From the NCBI RefSeq assembly GCF_029867415.1, contig NW_026705458.1:186001-250000 (forward strand): a stretch of 64,000 bases of DNA. The letters run 5' to 3'. The translations under genes and the position numbers were made by a program. Shown here one piece after another: positions 11,267-22,212 of the stretch. The notes under the pieces were generated by a model. That model ran no database searches. It was not told the origin of the DNA and worked only from the letters and a program-made list of their open reading frames with translations. Origin of the DNA: Vicia villosa (taxonomy: Eukaryota; Streptophyta; Magnoliopsida; Fabales; Fabaceae). Every line of letters begins with the position of its first letter. The stretch's first letter is position 1.

Positions 11267-12621
11267 TGATCGGTCACCATTTTACACTCATTTTCATCAT
11301 AAATTCGACACACGATCATCATGTTTGGTAACACTTTATGGTTTTTTTTCCAAATGTTTTCTTTAATTTATCTAGTTTCAAGTTTATTTGTGTGAAGTTT
11401 GTTTTTGTGTCATTCTCATTGTAAATTAGATGCTTTTGATCTCGTTTGGTAATGGTTTCAGGTTAGCTTCGGATTTATGGAAGATCGCATAGCCAAAAGG
11501 TGTGAGAAAAGGGAGCAAAAAGCAAAAAAAGAGCATATGGGCAGAGGCGGACACGGTCTGACCGTGTCACCTGACACGGCCGTGTCAGACCCCCTGAAGA
11601 AACTCAGCCCTAAGACCGGAAGCTGACACGGTCAGCCCGTGTCAAGTGACACGGCCGTGTCAGCTGTGCGGACAGAATTTCTGAATTTTGGTTTTTCCAA
11701 TCTTTTTAAAGTTCAGGGGCAGTTTGGGTATTGCGGCGGAGATCTGAAAACCTAGGGGGATTAAAAGAGGATTGAGAGACAAAGAGAAGAGAATTTTTGA
11801 TCGTACGAAAGAATTCCAGAAGAGAGCAAGAGAGCGTTATCAAGGTTGTGGAAGACGAAGAGATTCAAGGGTGGAAACCATTGAAGATCAGAGTTCTCCT
11901 AATCTTTTGTAAATGTCTAAACTTTCTGATTTTGGTTTCTTGAATATTATGAGAGGCTAAACCCCCCAATGCTAGGGGGGTGTCCCTGATTTGAATTGTA
12001 ATGACTTTTGAATTCCGTATTTCTTTAATCAAGTATTAGTTTTATGCAATTTGATTGTTTAATGTTTATATGCCTTCTTTGTCGGAAAAACAAAGATTGA
12101 TCTACGGTTAACAATTTGTAGGACTACGGTTGTTAAGGTTTTTAAACAATTTGATCTAGTAGTTATCACCTAGGACTAGGGATACCGAAAGGTTATTTGA
12201 ACATTCTTGATTATTTACATCTTTGGTTTGCAAACCTTTGTTTCTAAGGACTTAGGCAATAGGATTACAAACCAAAAGGCTTTCCACTAAGGACTTAGGG
12301 AAACACCCTTAAGAACAAATAGTTGCAGTCTATGAACTTGTTGAAGAGATCTTTTTACAGAGTCATTATAAGGAAGATCAAACACCTACCCTGGCATTAC
12401 CTCAAATTACATCTAAAAAGTCAAACTTTAATTTCAGCTTATTTTTATTATTTCTTTTATTTAAATTTACTTATTGCATTATAACAAAACACCTATTTGC
12501 TCTTTTGTTTAATTGACTTAAATAACTTGTGTTTCCTACGCAATCCTCGTGATCGATACTTGGGGTAAAACCCATTATTACTACATCGGTGAAAATAGTA
12601 CACTTGCTATTTTTCCGATCA
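11267..12621 (+). mobile_element. Athila 5' LTR
   Basis: TGATCGG...CCGATCA. A cluster of four palindromes lies at 11550-11662 (separate entry). A TATA-like ATTAAAAGA follows at about 11760. The right part carries the run GGCTAAACCCCC near 11954, which is shared with the LTR of the second Athila element (GATAGCTAAACCCC near 55762), and so marks a conserved R/U5 region. Confidence 0.93.
11550..11662 (+). repeat. Palindrome cluster in the Athila 5' LTR
   Basis: Four units in two pairs. Type A is GACACGGTCTGACCGTGTC (11550-11568; a variant at 11625-11643), with 8-bp arms and a 3-bp centre. Type B is TGACACGGCCGTGTCA (11572-11587 and 11647-11662), a perfect 16-bp palindrome. Each pair is A, then 3 to 4 bp, then B. 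Confidence 0.93.
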
Positions 12622-12627
12622 AGTTTT

Positions 12628-12645
12628 TGGCGCCGTTGCCGGGGA
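12628..12645 (+). other. Athila primer binding site (tRNA-Asp type)
   Basis: TGGCGCCGTTGCCGGGGA lies six bases after the 5' LTR. It is complementary to the 3' end of plant tRNA-Asp including the CCA tail, the known primer of Athila elements. The same site occurs at 56390-56407. Confidence 0.92.
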
Positions 12646-12782
12646 TTGCCAAAATATAAGTTTTATTTTAGTCAATTAAAATTTTATTGCTCTGCAATTA
12701 AAATTCTTTTTGCTGAAATTTTTATTTGCTTATTTTAATTTTATTTTTTTTAACTTATCTACTAATCGATTTCTAATCTTGT

Positions 12783-13103
12783 ATGCGAGGTAAGACCTCA
12801 GCTGAACTTCTTGTTAACGCAGAACCAGAAAGACTATTGAGAGCACGACTCCGAGAAGTCAAGCGAAAAAGACTGGCATCGAAAGAAGACTCCCCTGTAG
12901 TTTCAGAATCAGAAGACGAAGAAGTAATATCTATTCAGTCCGAGCAGTCAGATTCTGAGCCTGAAACTATGGCAGCTGATCCACCTCCTCCAGAGAGACT
13001 TTTGGGTGATTATGGAAGGGCCAATGCACCGCTTGGAAGAATGACCATTGTAAACCAACCGGTCAATGTTGCACACTTCCAACTTCATCCTTCAACTACA
13101 TGA
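12783..13103 (+). pseudogene. Athila gag, N-terminal remnant
   Basis: The frame starts MRGKTSAELLVNAEPERLLR, is rich in Arg/Lys and then in acidic residues and Ser, and ends with ERLLGDYGRANAPLGRMTIV followed by a short stretch before the frame is lost. This is the start of an Athila gag; compare MRGRIPADQLLFDPEIERTA of the second Athila at 56537. The capsid domain and everything up to the integrase end are deleted. The junction lies close to 13097-13104, where the reading changes by one frame into the integrase remnant. Product if made: about 106 residues, without capsid function. Confidence 0.85.
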
Positions 13104-13431
13104 ATTAGAGGAATTTCGAGATCAAGCCTATGAAAATGCAAAGATATACAAAGAACAAACAAAGAAGTGGCACGATCAGAGGATCATCAAGAAGGATTTT
13201 TGGGAAGGACAACTCGTGTTATTGTTTAACTCGAGGCTGAAGCTGTTTCCTGGCAAATTGAAGTCCAGATGGTCAGGGCCGTTTGTTGTACACAAGGTTT
13301 TCCCACATGGTGCGATTGAAATTAAAAACCAAGCCACTGGGGATATATTCAAAGTAAATGGACAGAGGTTGAAGCCCTACTATGCAGGGCAGGAAGCTGG
13401 AACAATTGATCATGTGCATCTCACCCAGTGA
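13104..13431 (+). pseudogene. Athila integrase, C-terminal remnant
   Basis: The frame reads [20 protein letters not shown] and continues with a Trp-His-Asp motif, a [20 protein letters not shown] stretch and [16 protein letters not shown]. This is the C-terminal end of a Ty3/gypsy integrase, whose SH3-like fold has the pattern [20 protein letters not shown]. The catalytic core (D,D35E) is missing. It follows the gag remnant with a frame change at the deletion junction, which shows one large internal deletion of about the size of protease, reverse transcriptase, RNase H and the integrase core. The end at 13431 is the natural stop of pol. Confidence 0.9.
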
Positions 13432-13473
13432 GGTGGGCGTTCGTCGAGCCAGGCGATGTTAAACGAAGCGCTT

Positions 13474-13491
13474 AGTGGGAGGCAACCCACT
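13474..13491 (+). other. Hairpin AGTGGG-AGGCAA-CCCACT after pol
   Basis: A perfect 6-bp stem with a 6-base loop about 40 bp after the pol stop. I recall a similar GGGAGGCAACCC motif downstream of pol in other plant Athila elements, which would make it a conserved cis element, but this is from memory. Confidence 0.6.
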
Positions 13492-13617
13492 GTTTTATCT
13501 TTAACAGTTTTCTTTGTTTATTGCTTTTATTTTGTAGGTTGTTTTGAAACACAGCTATCAAGGGGGTGAAGAGAGCAGGAGCTACAAAACAGACAAAATT
13601 TTGGGAGCACAGTGTCT

Positions 13618-13822
13618 GACACGGTCTGACCGTGTTGGCTGACACGGCCGTGTTGCCTTGAACAAAAAAATTGAGAAAGGAAAATTGGTTCTCCAGACCC
13701 GGACACGGTCTGACCGTGTCACCGGACACGGCCGTGTCGTACTGTTGGTATTTTTTTCAGGACAAGAATGAATTTCCAGACTCGGACACGGTCTGACCGT
13801 GTCGCCTGACACGGCCGTGTCA
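13618..13822 (+). repeat. Internal palindrome cluster upstream of the env-like ORF
   Basis: Three A-B pairs of the same palindromes as in the LTR: A at 13618-13636, 13702-13720 and 13785-13803; B at 13641-13654, 13725-13738 and 13807-13822. The last B is the full TGACACGGCCGTGTCA. Pairs are about 83 bp apart. A pyrimidine-rich leader (about 13850-14000) and the ORF at 14143 follow. Confidence 0.93.
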
Positions 13823-14142
13823 GCGAGTCAGCTTTTGATTTTTTTTTCTTTTTCCTGTGGGTCCCGCGCGCCCCACACTCCAAAACCCTATTTGTGCCTT
13901 CTCTCACTTCACTTTTTATCTTTCTTCCTCCTTCTTTCTTCTTCCTCCCCCATAATTTCAAACACAACTTTGCCTCCTCCATTAAAACCCACACACAAAC
14001 CTCCACTTACCCCTTCAAATATTCAGATTTTCCCCACACCCACTTCACAAAAAGTGTTCCTCTCATCACCCTCCATCCACCTACGGTAGCCGTTTTTCAC
14101 TAATTCGAATTTTCAGTTTTTGTAACTTTTCAGGTACCCAAA

Positions 14143-15417
14143 ATGCCCCCAAAGAGTGGTTTCAGAAGAAGACAAACCGAGGATGGCTCTTCGAGACCTC
14201 CCACTCGAGCACGGAGGAATGTCGAACCGGCGGCTGAGCCGGCCAACGAAAATCCTCATGGATTCACTTTTATCAACCCTGCTCATGAAGTCCGGTATTC
14301 CAAACTTAAGGACCGACGGTTAATTCCAAACAGGTACATGTGTCCCGCTACTCTTGTTGAATTGGGTTTGTCTGAGGATGTTCATAGACTGTTGAATAAA
14401 ATAGGGCTGCTAGATTTTATGCTGCGTACAACACCTACTTATGAACGGATAACATTGGAGTTCTTAAGTACGGTGGAGTACGAGGTCCATACGGAATGGG
14501 AAAGGAGACTCCCTATGTGTACCGGTGCAATCACTTTTCAATTGTTTCAGACTGAGCACCGGTTAACTCTAGAGGAATTAGGTGCTATCCTTGGTATACC
14601 CACTGAGGGACCGGGAAAATTGCCTAGTGATTTTGAACCCGGAAGGTTTTGGGGTAAGATCACATGAACTGAATATATCGCAAAAGACGCGAAGGCCTCC
14701 CGGATTCATAATCCATGTTTTCGTTATGTGCAAAAATGTCTGGCTTATTCTATGTTTGGCAGGGGTGATAGTCAGGGCGTTATCTCACAAACTGAACTTT
14801 TTCTGATGTCTTTTATGATTTCGGAGACTCCGGTTAATGTGGCGGCCTTTGTGACTGCACATCTAAGCAAAGTGGGAAAAGCAGTTTCTGGTGACATTTG
14901 TGTTGGGGGTATCATCACTCAAATAGCTAGATTTCTCGGCTATGACCCGGTGGCACATCATCATGAGCCCTTCGCAGGTATGACTAAACTTGATATGCTT
15001 TCTTTGATTAACCAACTTGTGATACAGATGAATGGTACTTCTTATGAGTACAAAGTTGGGAAAACGGTGGTCATGAATCTCCCAAATCCTGAACGGACGT
15101 CCACCCTCAACGAGGAGAATTGGCGCTATCGGGAAATCTTTAGGAGCAGTTATCAGTTTCAGCGGAATGAAGAGAGTGCACACCTACAAGGAGAGACGGG
15201 TCAATCATCACATGGTGGTACCCAATCTACCTCTTTCACAAGTGAAGAATGGATTTGGATACATGGCGAATTCGCCGATCTAAGAGGTGAGCAAGCGCGC
15301 CAAGGTCTAGAGCTACACCGTCAAGGAGAGGAACAAACCCGTCAAGGCGTGATGATGACGGAGATGCACAGCATGATGCAACAATTGATGTTGCATTTCC
15401 CTCCTCCTCCTCAGTAG
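14143..15417 (+). pseudogene. Athila-type ORF in env-like position, one in-frame stop
   Basis: This frame lies between the pol end and the 3' LTR, where Athila and Calypso elements carry their extra, so-called env-like gene. It starts MPPKSGFRRRQTEDGSSRPP, has a basic N-terminus, and then a conserved block with FLSTVEYEV, LTLEELGAILGIPTEGPG and, later, AFVTAHLSKVG and a Gln/Met-rich tail. This resembles the Arabidopsis Athila ORF1 family. I see no signal peptide or convincing transmembrane segment, so a true envelope role is not supported by the sequence. The frame is continuous across 425 codons except for one TGA at 14665-14667 after WGKIT; both halves are in the same frame, so one point mutation is the only break. 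It lies below an internal palindrome cluster that could be its promoter. Confidence 0.8.
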
Positions 15418-16733
15418 GATGTTCGGTAAGTCCTCTCCGGCGAGTACGAAAACATTGCGGACAATGTTTAGTGCAAGTGGGGGAGGGATTTTATCATTAT
15501 TGTTTTCTTTTTTTTTTCTCAGTATTATTTTCGTATTTTAGTATTCCTTTTTAATTTGTTTTGTCTGAAGTTTTCTTTCTAGTTGTATCAAAAGTGTAAC
15601 AGGATGAAGATTGGTGTCGAAGGCATGAAGTGATGAGTGACAAATGGAAGGACGACACAACCAAAAGCTAATATCTCAAGGCACTTTGAAAGTTGATGTA
15701 GCCAAAAAATAAAATGTCGGACGCAATGTGGTGAACGGAATTGAGCAGTTGAGGGACGAAATCAAGCCGGAAAGAGAAGTCACACGACATTGAGGGTGTG
15801 CGGAAGCTGCAAACTTAACCTACCTGGTGAGGATTATAAAAAGCCAAACACTTAAAGAGATCATCATGAGAGTAAAACCAGGTATGTCTTTATCTCCCTA
15901 ATTTTGCGTCTATTCTATCAACATAACACAATTGAGAAATCACACAAGAGGCAGTTGCTTGTTGTTTATTTGTTTCATCTCCCAGTCATTGTTTTCCTCC
16001 ATTGTTGTTTTGTCTTGTATGGTCATATCCCTCGTGTAACCTGTTGAGCCATTCTTCCTTGTTTTGTTCTGTCATTTCTCCATCTTTTATTATTACCACT
16101 TCCGGGTAGCACTTATCGTTTTTCTCTTATGTACAACTGTGTGAAAATTGTAAGTTTGGGGTGGCCGATATGTGTGTATGAAAGTAAAGGGGCAAAGAAA
16201 AGAAAAAGAAAGAAAAAGAAAAAAAAAAACAAAAAAAAAAAGATTGAACACACTTGCCCAAAGAAAAGTGAAAGACTCGTGAAAATGGGGAATATAAGAA
16301 GAACACCCCATACGTACAAGAAAACTGATAAGAGTAACATTAGTGCGGAAAAAACATTTGTGTACCCGTTCACTGTTTATCCAACCTCCACCTCAGCCCC
16401 ATTACAACCCATAAAGACCTCAAAATGTGTGATTCCTTTTTATTGTGTAGTGAAAGTAGGATACTCGCAAAGTCAAGGGTTGATATCGCATACTATGATC
16501 TGAGCGAAAAATAATTTAACCAAGAGAGAAATTGTGAGAAGAGTGACAAGTTTGCAGGTGAAACACATTTTGATTTAAAGTGTGACGGACAACAAGGGGC
16601 GATGAGTTTCAAAAGCTGACTCAAGGAAGAAATTCAAGTTGCGAATGATATCGGCTATGTTGTGGTACAAAAAGGAAAATTCAAGGTGACCTTTGTTTGT
16701 TCGCTTGCATCGCTTGAGGACAAGCAATGAGAT
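15418..16733 (+). mobile_element. Athila 3' non-coding region
   Basis: No coding sequence of its own; the longest open frame here is lysine-rich low complexity at 16190-16245. Three purine-rich AAGTNNGGGG-type motifs occur, at about 15472-15490, 16150-16162 and 16734-16746. Only the last abuts an LTR. Confidence 0.6.
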
Positions 16734-16746
16734 AAGTTTGGGGTTG
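16734..16746 (+). other. Polypurine tract before the Athila 3' LTR
   Basis: AAGTTTGGGGTTG directly precedes TGATCGG, the position of the plus-strand primer in reverse transcription. The AAGTTTGGGG core is typical of Athila. Confidence 0.75.
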
Positions 16747-18098
16747 TGATCGGTCACCATTTTACACTCATTTTCATCATAAATTCGACACACGATCATC
16801 ATGTTTGGTAACACTTTATGGTTTTTTTCCAAATGTTTTCTTTAATTTATCTAGTTTCAAGTTTATTGTGTGAAGTTTGTTTTTGTGTCATTCTCATTGT
16901 AAATTAGATGCTTTTGATCTCGTTTGGTAATGGTTTCAGGTTAGCTTCGGATTTATGGAAGATCGCATAGCCAAGAGGTGTGAGAAAAGGGAGCAAAAAG
17001 CAAAAAAAGAGCATATGGGCAGAGGCGGACACGGTCTGACCGTGTCACCTGACACGGCCGTGTCAGACCCCCTGAAGAAACTCAGCCCTAAGACCGGAAG
17101 CTGACACGGTCTGCCCGTGTCAAGTGACATGGCCGTGTCAGCTGTGCGGACAGAATTTCTGAATTTTGGTTTTTCCAATCTTTTTAAAGTTCAGGGGCAG
17201 TTTGGGTATTGCGGCGGAGATCTGAAAACCTAGGGGGATTAAAAGAGGATTGAGAGACAAAGAGAAGAGACTTTTTGATCGTACGAAAGAATTCCAGAAG
17301 AGAGCAAGAGAGCGTAATCAAGGTTGTGGAAGACGAAGAGATTCAAGGGTGGAAACCATTGAAGATCAGAGTTCTCCTAATCTTTTGTAAATGTCTAAAC
17401 TTTCTGATTTTGGTTTCTTGAATATTATGAGAGGCTAAACCCCCCAATGCTAGGGGGCGTCCCTGATTTGAATTGTAATGACTTTTGAATTCCGTATTTC
17501 TTTAATCAAGTATTAGTTTTATGCAATTTGATTGTTTAATGTTTATATGCCTTCTTTGTCGGAAAAACAAAGATTGATCTACGGTTAACAATTTGTAGGA
17601 CTACGGTTGTTAAGGTTTTTAAACAATTTGATCTAGTAGTTATCACCTAGGACTAGGGATACCGAAAGGTTATTTGAACATTCTTGATTATTTACATCTT
17701 TGGTTTGCAAACCTTTGTTTCTAAGGACTTAGGCAATAAGATTGCAAACCAAAAGGCTTTCCACTAAGGACTTAGGGAAACACCCTTAAGAACAAATAGT
17801 TGCAGTCTATGAACTTGTTGAAGAGATCTTTTTACAGAGTCATTATAAGGAAGATCAAACACCTACCCTGGCATTACCTCAAATTACATCTAAAAAGTCA
17901 AACTTTAATTTCAGCTTATTTTTATTATTTCTTTTATTTAAATTTACTTATTGCATTATAACAAAACACCTATTTGCTCTTTTGTTTAATTGACTTAAAT
18001 AACTTGTGTTTCCTACGCAATCCTCGTGATCGATACTTGGGGTAAAACCCATTATTACTACATCGGTGAAAATAGTACACTTGCTATTTTTCCGATCA
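16747..18098 (+). mobile_element. Athila 3' LTR
   Basis: 1352 bp, nearly identical to the 5' LTR. Differences seen by eye include a shorter T run near 16822 and substitutions in the palindrome cluster. It ends CCGATCA before the ATATG duplication. Confidence 0.93.
17028..17140 (+). repeat. Palindrome cluster in the Athila 3' LTR
   Basis: Same four units as in the 5' LTR: A at 17028-17046 and 17103-17121, B at 17050-17065 and 17125-17140. The last B has one substitution (ACATGG for ACACGG) that breaks its symmetry. Confidence 0.92.
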
Positions 18099-18103
18099 AT
18101 ATG

Positions 18104-18351
18104 CAATCATGTATGCAATGCACTCCATAATTGACTCATTATGCATGCAGTACCATTTATGAACACTCAAGTTCATTTTGATCCACGATCCCCACCATAG
18201 GACCAAATTTCCTCTTGGAACCAGAGCACACCAAATCGCTACCATCACCATATGTAACACTTCACCGATTCCCCTTAGAACTAACTACTCGCACCCGATC
18301 CCCACCACATGATCAAGACTAACTAAAATTGGACCGAAGCCTGTACACCAT
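18104..18351. other. Host repeat between Athila and the young Ogre
   Basis: Continuation of the sequence at 10654-11261 after the Athila insertion. No gene. The last five bases, ACCAT, are the left half of a possible Ogre target duplication whose partner is not found on the right. Confidence 0.4.
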
Positions 18352-21300
18352 TGTCATACCCCAAATTTGTCCTACCCTTTAATTTCTAACTGGCTTATGC
18401 GTTTTTACAATCTCATGTACATGCCTCCCATTAGGTCGTCTAACTCATGAATCATTAATCAATAATCTAGCATGGGATCAAGGACTTTAAAGAGTTAGGG
18501 TTTGCTATTGTTTTGAGGCTCTCATCTCTACTCGAGGTGGATTCAAATTATTTCTATCATGGTTGGAAGTCTAAATGTGATTTATGAGTTTCTTCATCAA
18601 ACTATGGGATGTCATATCTAGATTTAACTTGAGTTTGTGTAGAGCTAATGAATCACTTCAAAGAACAAGGCATCGCCACTTCTAGTATACGGATTTGGAC
18701 ATACAAGTTTGAGTTAGATTGACGAATGGAAGTGAATTAAAGGTCCATCGAAATTTGCAAGTGGATCGGGGTTTATTCATCAAAGGTATCCGTGTAATTC
18801 AAAACTCAATTTCAAATGCTTTCAATTGTTCATTCCAAGTTTACATATCAAGCAACGCCCATTATTCCACATTCGAGTTCATGATTATTCCAATATCATC
18901 AAGAGGCTAAGTCATGGAAGCTAGAAAGTAGAATAAGTTGCAAATTCTGTTTCGATTCTAAGAAGATATCGTTTCATTATCACATTCATATTACAAAAGA
19001 AAAGGGGAATCCATGTCTAAAAGCCCAAATATCATGTTGTTACAACACTGCAATCAAACAGAACCCATTACAAAAAGAGAAAAAAAAACTAAATCATTAT
19101 TGGGTTTATCCTTCAAGCTTCATGCTGTCACCATTGCCATGTGATATCCTGCTGCAGCCGCCAGCCTGCACATTCAAACAAGAAAAAGAAATCAGCCTAA
19201 GCTTCATCAACAACAACATTCAGCCACATATACATTACTATAATCCTGCAGCCTTCATACAGTTAGCTCCCAAACAGTTACAGCATCCCACTACTCCACA
19301 GCCCTGTAGTTACTTCAGTTAAATAAACCTTAACCTCAATCTCTAAACTCCAAAACAACACGCATACCAACCCCTGCATCCCATCAGTACCGTTCAAAAG
19401 CCCCTTCAAATAAAAGAGACATAAGCACATCAAGCATAGCAATCAGTTTTAGCTAACCAACCTCATAACAGAAAATCAAACTCTCCTAAACCTATAACTA
19501 ACTACCCTCAACTAATTTCTAACAGCATGTAACTAACTCAGTTCACTAACAGAATTCAACTCACCATAACTAACTGAGTTTGTCAGTTAACTCAGTGAGT
19601 CCATCCTAACTGAATCCAAACCTGAGTGTAACCGAATCCTGTCCTAGTCAGCAACTCCAAACCTATCTAACTGAAACCGAACCTCACTCCAAACCTAACT
19701 CACCCGAGCCTACACTCTATATAATCACCTTCCCTCCATAATTCAACCTACACGCCATTTTCACTGACACACTCTACCATTCTTCATTCATCTCTCTGAA
19801 TCATCATCTTCACCACTCTCTCACACTCATCTTCCACCTCCTTCTCCCTCCACCATTTTCATCAACCCTCTGAACCTCACCCTTCTTCATTCACACTCTT
19901 CAACCTTCACACAGATTCAATTTTTCACTCCACCACTCTTCAATCTCATCATCATCATCAACAAAAATCAAACAGAAAAATAAGAAGAGGAGAAGGAGTA
20001 ACAAACTCATTATAGAAAGTGGAAAGAAGTTGCAGAATCACAAACCTGTGGCAAAAAAAAATCGCAACCGAATCCTCCAATTCATCTTCACGAATTTTCA
20101 CCTCTTCATTCATACAGAATTCTGCGGATTCAATTCATCCATCACTCAACAATTTTCGACGGCAGACACATCCATATCTTCATCATCGCCTCAGCTTCAC
20201 GTCGTGACCACACTATCAGAAACCTTCATCATCTTCATATTGCTTCAATCTCCAACCTTCAAGACACCGTTTGGTATCATCGCTCATCATCTCACGATCT
20301 CTAATCTTCACTCCTCGCATCTCAGCACCACCGCAACAACAACCATCACGCACAACAACAATTTCAGAAAAGATCAAAAGAAAAAAGAATAGTAGAAGAA
20401 GTGAGAAGCGCTGAGTCAAGAATCACCTGAAGAACCTCTTTACTTCCGTGCGTTTATTTCGCACGCCGACGAACGTGAATTCTTCCCTCTGGTTTTCGGC
20501 CCCTTCGTTTTTATCTTCGCTCCAAGTAAGCCTCTAATCCCTTAAGCGTTCTTCTACTTCTAATTGCGTGGTTTGAATGTTTCATCGGCATCTAGTTTAG
20601 GGTTAAGTATTCTAGGATTTCTTTGAAGATTAGATTTAGGAGATTGGGGTGATTAAGAGAGAAATATCGGTGAAAACGAGATGAAAAGAGAGATTAATGG
20701 ATCGGAGAGTTAGGAGACGGCGAGGGTAGGTCACCGTAGACGGCGAGGGTAGGTCACCGAAGACGCCGTTCGCTAGGGAGAAGACGAGAGGAAAGTCTGA
20801 GAATGGATGCGAAACGTCACAATGAATTGACCCTAATTCCCAATTTCTTTTTTCTTTTTTTATTTTTTTAATAAAATTTTAATAAAAATCTGAAGATAAA
20901 TCATGGATCAATTAGAATTTGGGCCAAAACGAAATTGCTGCGAAGGCCCATCAAACTCTCTTCCATTTTTTTTACTTGCTGAAAATTTGCACAACAAAAA
21001 CTTTTTGGGCCTCTGTACCAGGCCTGCGCGTGTACTCTTCACACACCCATTTTTCAGCTTTCACCCCCCTGATTCACATTTATGTGATAATTTTTTAGGT
21101 TTTTTACTTAGTTTTTTTCTACTTCTTTTAGGTAACAATTTTGACATAAAAAATGTTCATAAAAAATATTAGTTTTTAGGCTATTTGTTTTTAGTCTTTT
21201 TACTTGAGTTGTAATTCAATTTCTCTCATAAAAATCAATATAAAAAATAGTAGTATTTTTAATTCATTTTGTACTATGTTTTGACTTGCTACTTCATGCT

Positions 21301-22210
21301 TGTGTATAACTTTGTACCATTGTAGCACTCTTCATTTTCACTTCTAATTGTGATCTTTATTTTCATATTCTTTTACTCCTAACCTTAGGTAGAAACCATG
21401 ATCAACATTAGGCTTAGAAATTAGGCTAGTCCCCCTCTTTCTCATTCTTTTTCTTTTACAACATAAAACATCTAATAAATGCTTGATTAAAATCCCATAA
21501 AAAATACAAAGAAAACTCATAAAAAATGACTAATAAATACTTTGACTAATAAAAAGGGAATGGAAGCTTGTAACTTCCCTTGCTTAAGGGATGTTCGAGT
21601 GCTTGGAGCTCCCTTGCTTAAGGGTTCCATTCAGGCGTAAGTTCCCAACTCCTAAAAAACACCAACCAAAGAGTAACTCGAGTTTCCCTTGCTTAAGGGA
21701 TTTCCTCGAAACACTCAAACTCTCTCTCTTCTCTCGCTTTCTTAAGGGCACCGTTATTTCCGCTCCATTGCATCCTAGGCTGTCCCCTTGTGCAAGAGCG
21801 CGAACGTTAACGCCGCCCAACTAAAAAACACAAAAACAAACAGAAACTATGGAGCCGAACTACGGCGCTCTGATTCCTGAAAAGGATACGTAGGCATCAA
21901 GTCGCGGGGCTTGAACGAGCACACTTGTAAATATTTCCTTCTTTTCCCCGTACTTCTTTTTGCATTCATTTCGCATATAGACATAGACATAGTACACACC
22001 CTTTAGATAGAAACAAACATAGGTGGATACCATCGAGTACGATGGGCGTGAGGGGTGCTAATACCTTCCCCTCGCGTAACCGACTTCCGTACCTAGATTC
22101 TCTGGTCGCAAGACCCTGTTCCTTTATTTGTTAGGTTTTCTGATATTCCTTTCCCTTATGGGATAAATATATTGGTGGCGACTCTGTTCATTTTTCGCGA
22201 GCGTGCGACA
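18352..22210 (+). mobile_element. Ogre 5' LTR
   Basis: 3859 bp, TG...CA ends. A TATA box at 19718-19724 divides it into a U3 of about 1.4 kb and an R-U5 of about 2.4 kb. A CA- and TC-rich leader follows. Near 21570-21745 the motif CCCTTGCTTAAGGG and close relatives occur four times. TGGCGACTCTG at 22176-22186, inside the LTR, matches the first 11 bases of the real primer site. Confidence 0.93.
19718..19724 (+). promoter_or_regulatory. TATA box of the Ogre 5' LTR
   Basis: CTCTATATAATCACC context, followed by a CA/TC-rich leader, which is the usual look of a plant Pol II start region. The second copy is at 30114-30120. Confidence 0.6.
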
Positions 22211-22212
22211 GC

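Larger units (their letters stand above)
11267..18098 (+). mobile_element. Complete non-autonomous Athila element, TSD ATATG
   Basis: The element is 6832 bp with LTRs of 1355 and 1352 bp that begin TGATCGG and end CCGATCA. A perfect 5-bp duplication ATATG flanks it (11262-11266 and 18099-18103). It has an Athila primer site, a gag start fused by deletion to the integrase end, an Athila-type ORF in the env-like position, and a purine-rich tract before the 3' LTR. About a dozen differences, including small indels, separate the LTRs by eye, so the insertion is fairly recent. With protease, reverse transcriptase and RNase H deleted it can only have moved with help from a full-length relative. Confidence 0.95.

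Noticed and set aside
11550..11662. CRISPR-like or coding explanation of the palindromes
   Set aside because: Units are palindromic and paired, spacing is irregular, and the Arg/Asp-rich frames across them occur on both strands because of the symmetry.
16129..16503. Lys-rich 124-residue protein
   Set aside because: Low-complexity A/G tract in the Athila 3' region; no conserved motif.
18719..21824. Several open frames of 60-120 codons in the Ogre LTRs
   Set aside because: They recur identically in the second LTR, have no family motifs and lie in leader or U3 sequence.
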